Origin: Sedimentitalea nanhaiensis DSM 24252
GTDB lineage: Bacteria > Pseudomonadota > Alphaproteobacteria > Rhodobacterales > Rhodobacteraceae
Direction of reading: 5' to 3'
Assembly: GCF_000473225.1 (NCBI RefSeq)
Contig: NZ_KI421509.1
Coordinates: 66,362 to 130,361, forward strand
DNA length: 64,000 nucleotides
The notes beneath the pieces were generated by a model. The model was not told the origin of the DNA and ran no database searches. It saw only the letters and a list, made by a program, of their open reading frames with translations. Positions 60,242 to 64,000 of the stretch are shown in pieces. The position numbers and the translations under genes were made by a program. Position 1 is the first letter of the stretch. The number at the start of each line of letters is the position of its first letter.

Positions 60242-62242
60242 ATGTTCAAAAAAATCCTGATCGCCAATCGCGGCGAAATCGCCTGCCGTGTCATCAAGAC
60301 TGCCCGGAAAATGGGTATCACAACGGTTGCGATCTATTCGGACGCTGACAGGCAGGCGCTGCATGTGCAGATGGCGGACGAGGCGATCCGCATTGGCCCG
60401 CCACAGGCGAACCAGTCCTATATCGTGATCGACAAGGTGATGGAGGCCGTTCGCCAGTCGGGTGCACAAGCGGTGCATCCGGGCTATGGGTTTCTGTCCG
60501 AGAACAGCAAGTTCGCGCAGGCTCTGGAAGCTCAGGGCGTCGCTTTTGTCGGCCCCCCGGTGGGTGCGATCGAGGCGATGGGCGACAAGATAACCAGCAA
60601 GAAGATCGCCCAAGAGGCCGGCGTTTCCACCGTGCCCGGCTACATGGGGCTGATCGAAGATGCCGATGACGCAGTTAAGATCAGCAACCAGATCGGCTAT
60701 CCGGTGATGATCAAGGCCAGTGCCGGGGGCGGTGGCAAGGGCATGCGCATCGCCTGGAACGACGACGAGGCGCGCGAGGGCTTTCAAAGTTCCAAGAACG
60801 AGGCCGCGAGCAGCTTTGGCGACGACCGGATATTTATCGAGAAATTCGTCACCCAGCCGCGCCATATCGAAATTCAGGTGCTGTGCGACAGCCACGGCAA
60901 CGGTGTCTATCTGGGCGAGCGGGAATGCAGCATCCAGCGCCGCAACCAGAAGGTTGTCGAAGAGGCTCCCAGCCCGTTCCTGGACGAGGCCACCCGCCGT
61001 GCGATGGGCGAGCAGGCGGTGGCGCTGGCGCAGGCGGTGGGATATACCAGCGCTGGCACAGTAGAATTCATTGTCGATGGCGATAAGAACTTCTATTTCC
61101 TTGAAATGAACACCCGCCTGCAGGTGGAACACCCGGTGACCGAACTGATCACCGGTGTCGATCTTGTCGAACAGATGATCCGGGTGGCGAACGGCGAAAA
61201 GCTGCCGTTTAGCCAGAATGACATCAAGCTGAACGGTTGGGCGATCGAGAATCGGCTTTATGCCGAAGATCCCTATCGCGGCTTTCTGCCGTCTATCGGT
61301 CGCCTCAGCCGGTATCGCCCGCCCGCCGAGGTTGCCGATGACAGCCATGTGGTGCGCAATGATACCGGCGTCTATGAGGGCGGCGAGATCAGCATGTATT
61401 ACGACCCGATGATCGCCAAACTTTGCACCTGGGCACCGACACGGGCCGAGGCGATCGAGCGTATGCGTGTGGCGCTGGACAGTTTCGAGGTCGAAGGCAT
61501 CGGCCACAATCTGCCGTTCCTGGCTGCCGTGATGGATCATCCGATCTTTATCGCCGGGGACATGACCACTGCGTTTATCGAGGAACAATATCCCGAAGGG
61601 TTCATCGGTGTTGATTTGCCGGAACCCGATCTGCGCCGCATCGCTGCCGCTTGCGCTGCGATGCATCGCGTGGCCGAGATCCGCCGCACCCGTGTGTCAG
61701 GGCGGATGGACAATCATGAACGCAAGGTTGGCACCGATTGGGTGGTGAACGTGCAAAGCCAACGGTATGAAACGGAGATCGCCGCCGACCCCAAGGGGTC
61801 GACCGTGCGGTTTGCGGATGGCGGCGAGATGCGGGTGACCAGCGACTGGACCCCGGGGGATCAACTGGCCAACCTGCACGTTGATGGAGTGCCTCTGGTG
61901 CTGAAGGTGGGCAAGATCAGCGGCGGGTTCCGTATCCGCAGTCGGGGTGCTGATCTGCGCGTGCATGTGCGCACACCGCGTCAGGCGGAACTGGCTGCGC
62001 TGATGCCGGAAAAACTGCCGCCGGATACCTCGAAATTGCTTTTGTGTCCGATGCCCGGTCTGATTGTCAGGGTCCATGCCGAAGTCGGTGATGAGGTCCA
62101 GGAGGGGCAGGCTCTGTGTACCATCGAGGCGATGAAAATGGAGAACATCCTGCGGGCCGAGAAAATGGGCGTGGTGTCCAGAATCAACGCCGCAGCAGGC
62201 GACAGCCTGGCGGTCGATGATGTGATCATGGAATTCGAGTGA
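60242..62242 (+). CDS. pccA: Propionyl-CoA carboxylase alpha subunit
   Basis: A 666-residue biotin-dependent carboxylase subunit. The biotin carboxylase domain (about residues 1-445) has the N-terminal KILIANRGEIACRVIKTARK, the ATP-grasp KASAGGGGKGMRIAWNDDEA and NTRLQVEHPVTELITGVDLV. A linker with a BT-type domain follows, and the C-terminal biotin carrier (about 595-666) has the attachment site EAMKMENILRAEK (Lys biotinylated). It carboxylates its own biotin with ATP and bicarbonate, then PccB transfers the CO2 to propionyl-CoA. AAGGA lies before ATG 60242. A terminator sits just upstream. Confidence 0.97.
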   Translation: MFKKILIANRGEIACRVIKTARKMGITTVAIYSDADRQALHVQMADEAIRIGPPQANQSYIVIDKVMEAVRQSGAQAVHPGYGFLSENSKFAQALEAQGVAFVGPPVGAIEAMGDKITSKKIAQEAGVSTVPGYMGLIEDADDAVKISNQIGYPVMIKASAGGGGKGMRIAWNDDEAREGFQSSKNEAASSFGDDRIFIEKFVTQPRHIEIQVLCDSHGNGVYLGERECSIQRRNQKVVEEAPSPFLDEATRRAMGEQAVALAQAVGYTSAGTVEFIVDGDKNFYFLEMNTRLQVEHPVTELITGVDLVEQMIRVANGEKLPFSQNDIKLNGWAIENRLYAEDPYRGFLPSIGRLSRYRPPAEVADDSHVVRNDTGVYEGGEISMYYDPMIAKLCTWAPTRAEAIERMRVALDSFEVEGIGHNLPFLAAVMDHPIFIAGDMTTAFIEEQYPEGFIGVDLPEPDLRRIAAACAAMHRVAEIRRTRVSGRMDNHERKVGTDWVVNVQSQRYETEIAADPKGSTVRFADGGEMRVTSDWTPGDQLANLHVDGVPLVLKVGKISGGFRIRSRGADLRVHVRTPRQAELAALMPEKLPPDTSKLLLCPMPGLIVRVHAEVGDEVQEGQALCTIEAMKMENILRAEKMGVVSRINAAAGDSLAVDDVIMEFE

Positions 62243-62246
62243 TCCG

Positions 62247-62771
62247 GTGATCCGTCCTCGGTCATATTGCAGAATTGCGGGTAGCTTTCTCGGGTCGCTG
62301 TGCGTGGTCGGCCTGTCCGGCTGTGCGCAGGATCGCGAGAGCGCCGTGCGCGCAGAATTAGGGCAATGGCTGGCTCTGGGCGACACCTCGTATTTTGACT
62401 CATCGCTGGAATGCACTGCGGGTGTTTTTGCGCTGGAAGGGATCGAGATCCGCGACACCATTCCGGTGGTTCGCACCATCAAGAAGGGCATGCGGCTGTT
62501 GGGCGAGGGCACGGCGGTGGCCTTTGATGTGCCCGATGTCAGCCCGACCTCGGTCTCCGAGGCGATCATGAGCGCGAATCTGCCCGGGGGCTTGGGCATT
62601 CTTTCTTCCGGGGTGGCCGCCAAGAACTGTATGACCGATGAGGTTCAACACAGCTATCTCGCGGCGCTGACGGCGGCGGATACGGTGCTGTTCTTTGATC
62701 CCTCGGGTAACGCGTTGGCGGTGCTGGACCGGACGCACAAGCGGGCGTTCTTCGCCCGGGGCAGCGTCTGA
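62247..62771 (+). CDS. Lipoprotein following pccA, unknown function
   Basis: A 174-residue lipoprotein with a GTG start 4 bases after the pccA stop. The signal IRPRSYCRIAGSFLGSLCVV leads to lipobox LSGC. The mature part has ECTAGVFALEGIEIRDTIPV and a Gly/Leu-rich middle. No family recognised; conserved near pccA. The tight spacing makes it part of the pccA transcript. Its role in propionate metabolism is not indicated by the sequence. Confidence 0.72.
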   Translation: MIRPRSYCRIAGSFLGSLCVVGLSGCAQDRESAVRAELGQWLALGDTSYFDSSLECTAGVFALEGIEIRDTIPVVRTIKKGMRLLGEGTAVAFDVPDVSPTSVSEAIMSANLPGGLGILSSGVAAKNCMTDEVQHSYLAALTAADTVLFFDPSGNALAVLDRTHKRAFFARGSV

Positions 62772-62775
62772 TGGT

Positions 62776-63219
62776 TCAGAACCCGCGCTTTTGGTTGACC
62801 TCGCGTTCCCGTTCCGGCGTCTTGTCGATTGAACGGGTGATTTCGCGCACGGTCCAGGGCAGCGGTTTGCGCAGCTTGACCTCGCCATCCTTGCCCACCA
62901 ACACCAGCATAAAACCTCGTGGCCTCAGTTTCTTGCGCAGAGGCGAGGCTGCCGCCGGATCGGTGTCGGTCAGAACCACGACGTCGCGATCGATCAGCAT
63001 GTCGATGCCGTCCTGCAGACGCTCGACCTGTTCGGCAAAACGCGGATCCGCCGGGGAATCCGCGAACACCACGACAGGGCGGTTAATCCAAAGGAATTCG
63101 CGCAAATCGCTATCGCCCGCAGGCCGGATCAGGCCACTGGTGGTGTTGTCAACGGTTTGCTGTGCATGGATGCCGGGGGTGATTAATGCGGCAAAAACAA
63201 TGGCCAAGATGCGTTTCAT
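62776..63219 (-). CDS. DUF4174 domain exported protein
   Basis: A 147-residue protein. Sec signal MKRILAIVFAALITPGIHAQ is followed by a DUF4174 domain (about residues 35-135) with FLWINRPVVVFADSPADPRF and the strand FMLVLVGKDGEVKLRKPLPW, of thioredoxin-like type but without a CxxC. Function unknown; periplasmic. GGAGA is well placed before the ATG. It is convergent with the pccA-associated lipoprotein and only 4 bases from its stop. Confidence 0.85.
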   Translation of the reverse strand: MKRILAIVFAALITPGIHAQQTVDNTTSGLIRPAGDSDLREFLWINRPVVVFADSPADPRFAEQVERLQDGIDMLIDRDVVVLTDTDPAAASPLRKKLRPRGFMLVLVGKDGEVKLRKPLPWTVREITRSIDKTPEREREVNQKRGF

Positions 63220-63440
63220 TCTGTCTCCTGTTGCACTGAATATAGGGGCGGATGCGGTGAATGCGACCGTTGATTTCGCACCCGCGCGCAACAAGACCGA
63301 GGTTTATCGCGAAGTATATGCAAATGACGCCATATGAGCGCCCGATGGGGCGCGTGGCAGCGCAAAAACGATGAAAGCACCGGGCAGAAATTTGGTGGGC
63401 CAAGATCTGCCTCGGACAGAAAGGACAAGGGAAAGATACG

Positions 63441-64000
63441 ATGACAAGCAAGACAGACGAATGGAAGGCACTGGCTGAAAAGGAACTGCGCGGACGGTCG
63501 GTCGAGGATCTGACCTGGAACACGTTGGAAGGGATCCCGGTTCAGCCGCTTTATACCGAAGAGGATCTGAAAGACGTCGATCACCTGGGTACGATACCCG
63601 GCGCGGCCCCCTTTACCCGTGGTGTCAAGGCGACGATGTATGCCGGACGACCCTGGACAATCCGGCAGTACGCGGGCTTTTCGACCGCCGAGGAATCCAA
63701 CGCCTTTTACCGCCGCGGTCTGGCCGCCGGTCAACAGGGTGTCAGCGTTGCTTTCGATCTGGCCACCCATCGCGGTTATGACAGCGATCATCCCCGCGTG
63801 GCGGGGGATGTGGGCAAGGCCGGAGTGGCCATCGATTCCGTCGAAGACATGAAGATCCTGTTCGATGGCATCCCGCTGGACAAGGTCAGCGTCAGCATGA
63901 CGATGAACGGTGCCGTGGTCCCGATCCTGGCCAGCTTCATCGTCGCAGGCGAAGAGCAGGGCCATGACAAATCCGTACTCGCAGGCACCATTCAGAACGA
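63441..64000 (+). CDS. Methylmalonyl-CoA mutase, N-terminal part
   Basis: The first 186 codons of methylmalonyl-CoA mutase, open to the right edge. [20 protein letters not shown] opens it, then [19 protein letters not shown] and the TIM-barrel segment [20 protein letters not shown], followed by the [20 protein letters not shown] motif that is diagnostic of the mutase. The full enzyme is about 710-730 residues with a C-terminal cobalamin domain that lies outside the window. It turns (2R)-methylmalonyl-CoA into succinyl-CoA using coenzyme B12, completing the propionate pathway started by pccB/pccA. Name mcm (or bhbA/scpA) is used in relatives. Confidence 0.95.
   Translation, partial: MTSKTDEWKALAEKELRGRSVEDLTWNTLEGIPVQPLYTEEDLKDVDHLGTIPGAAPFTRGVKATMYAGRPWTIRQYAGFSTAEESNAFYRRGLAAGQQGVSVAFDLATHRGYDSDHPRVAGDVGKAGVAIDSVEDMKILFDGIPLDKVSVSMTMNGAVVPILASFIVAGEEQGHDKSVLAGTIQN

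Noticed and set aside
59903-61666. Minus-strand open frame of 587 codons over pccA
   Set aside because: Antisense shadow of the biotin carboxylase domain of PccA.
1-64000. Search for tRNA, rRNA, CRISPR, IS elements and prophage genes
   Set aside because: No tRNA cloverleaf, rRNA block, repeat-spacer array, transposase or phage gene was seen anywhere in the window.

Overview
The window is a high-GC stretch of ordinary-looking chromosome. It most likely comes from a marine alphaproteobacterium of the order Rhodobacterales (Roseobacter-type). Pointers are two VPLPA-CTERM surface proteins, a pccR-pccB-pccA-mcm propionate cluster, betI-betC-betA for choline-O-sulfate, the gatCA pair, DUF1127 and DUF1272 proteins, an alphaproteobacterial-type RNase P RNA, and a Roseobacter-like intergenic repeat. 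Apart from small lipoproteins and a few hypotheticals, almost every gene falls in a known family. I saw no transposon, prophage, CRISPR array, tRNA or rRNA.

Layout. 1-9.6 kb: the 5' end of a phosphodiesterase-like gene, a VPLPA-CTERM protein, a complete peptide-type ABC transporter (binding protein, two permeases, double ATPase) with a CocE/NonD hydrolase upstream, then dtd and a nitroreductase. 9.65-15.15 kb: a compact minus-strand cluster of a zinc-ribbon membrane protein, an SPFH-GYF protein, a DUF2927 lipoprotein, TelA, XpaC and a 29-residue membrane peptide. This looks like an envelope-stress module and is the best candidate in the window for a poorly described system. 15.2-23.3 kb: housekeeping genes (pseudouridine synthase, tadA, a metallo-hydrolase, a VOC-SnoaL fusion, gatC-gatA, a cell-wall amidase, rnpB, rpmG). 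23.3-32 kb: DUF1272, a BI-1 family protein, DUF1127, a LysR regulator, a quinone oxidoreductase, an XRE regulator, a HisN-like phosphatase, and two purine deaminases (8-oxoguanine and guanine) on either side of a second VPLPA-CTERM protein. 32-47.6 kb: mgtE and a 5-formyl-THF cyclo-ligase, a globin, a YmdB-like phosphoesterase, transporters (including two SLC13/RCK permeases), an FAD dehydrogenase, a glutamine amidotransferase, a TetR/SDR pair, a YebC protein, and argP-lysE. 47.7-53.5 kb: an EamA exporter, the choline-sulfate operon, a secreted nuclease and a YdcH-like protein. 53.6-64 kb: the propionate region, with pccR, a Bcr/CflA exporter, pccB, a series of small envelope genes, pccA and the start of methylmalonyl-CoA mutase.

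How the genes work together. In the last region PccB and PccA carboxylate propionyl-CoA and the mutase converts (2R)-methylmalonyl-CoA to succinyl-CoA. PccR is encoded beside them, and TTTGCAAA palindromes lie both at its own promoter and in the pccB promoter. In the bet region BetC releases choline from choline-O-sulfate and BetA oxidises it; no betB is present. A palindrome before betI looks like a BetI operator, and a 28-codon reading frame exactly bridges betC and betA. Between pccB and pccA lie at least five small genes, including a tandem pair of paralogous lipoproteins, and an intrinsic terminator sits just before pccA. Several small genes below 60 codons were found by reading the sequence directly (15057-15146, 22401-22529, 50759-50845, 58684-58824).
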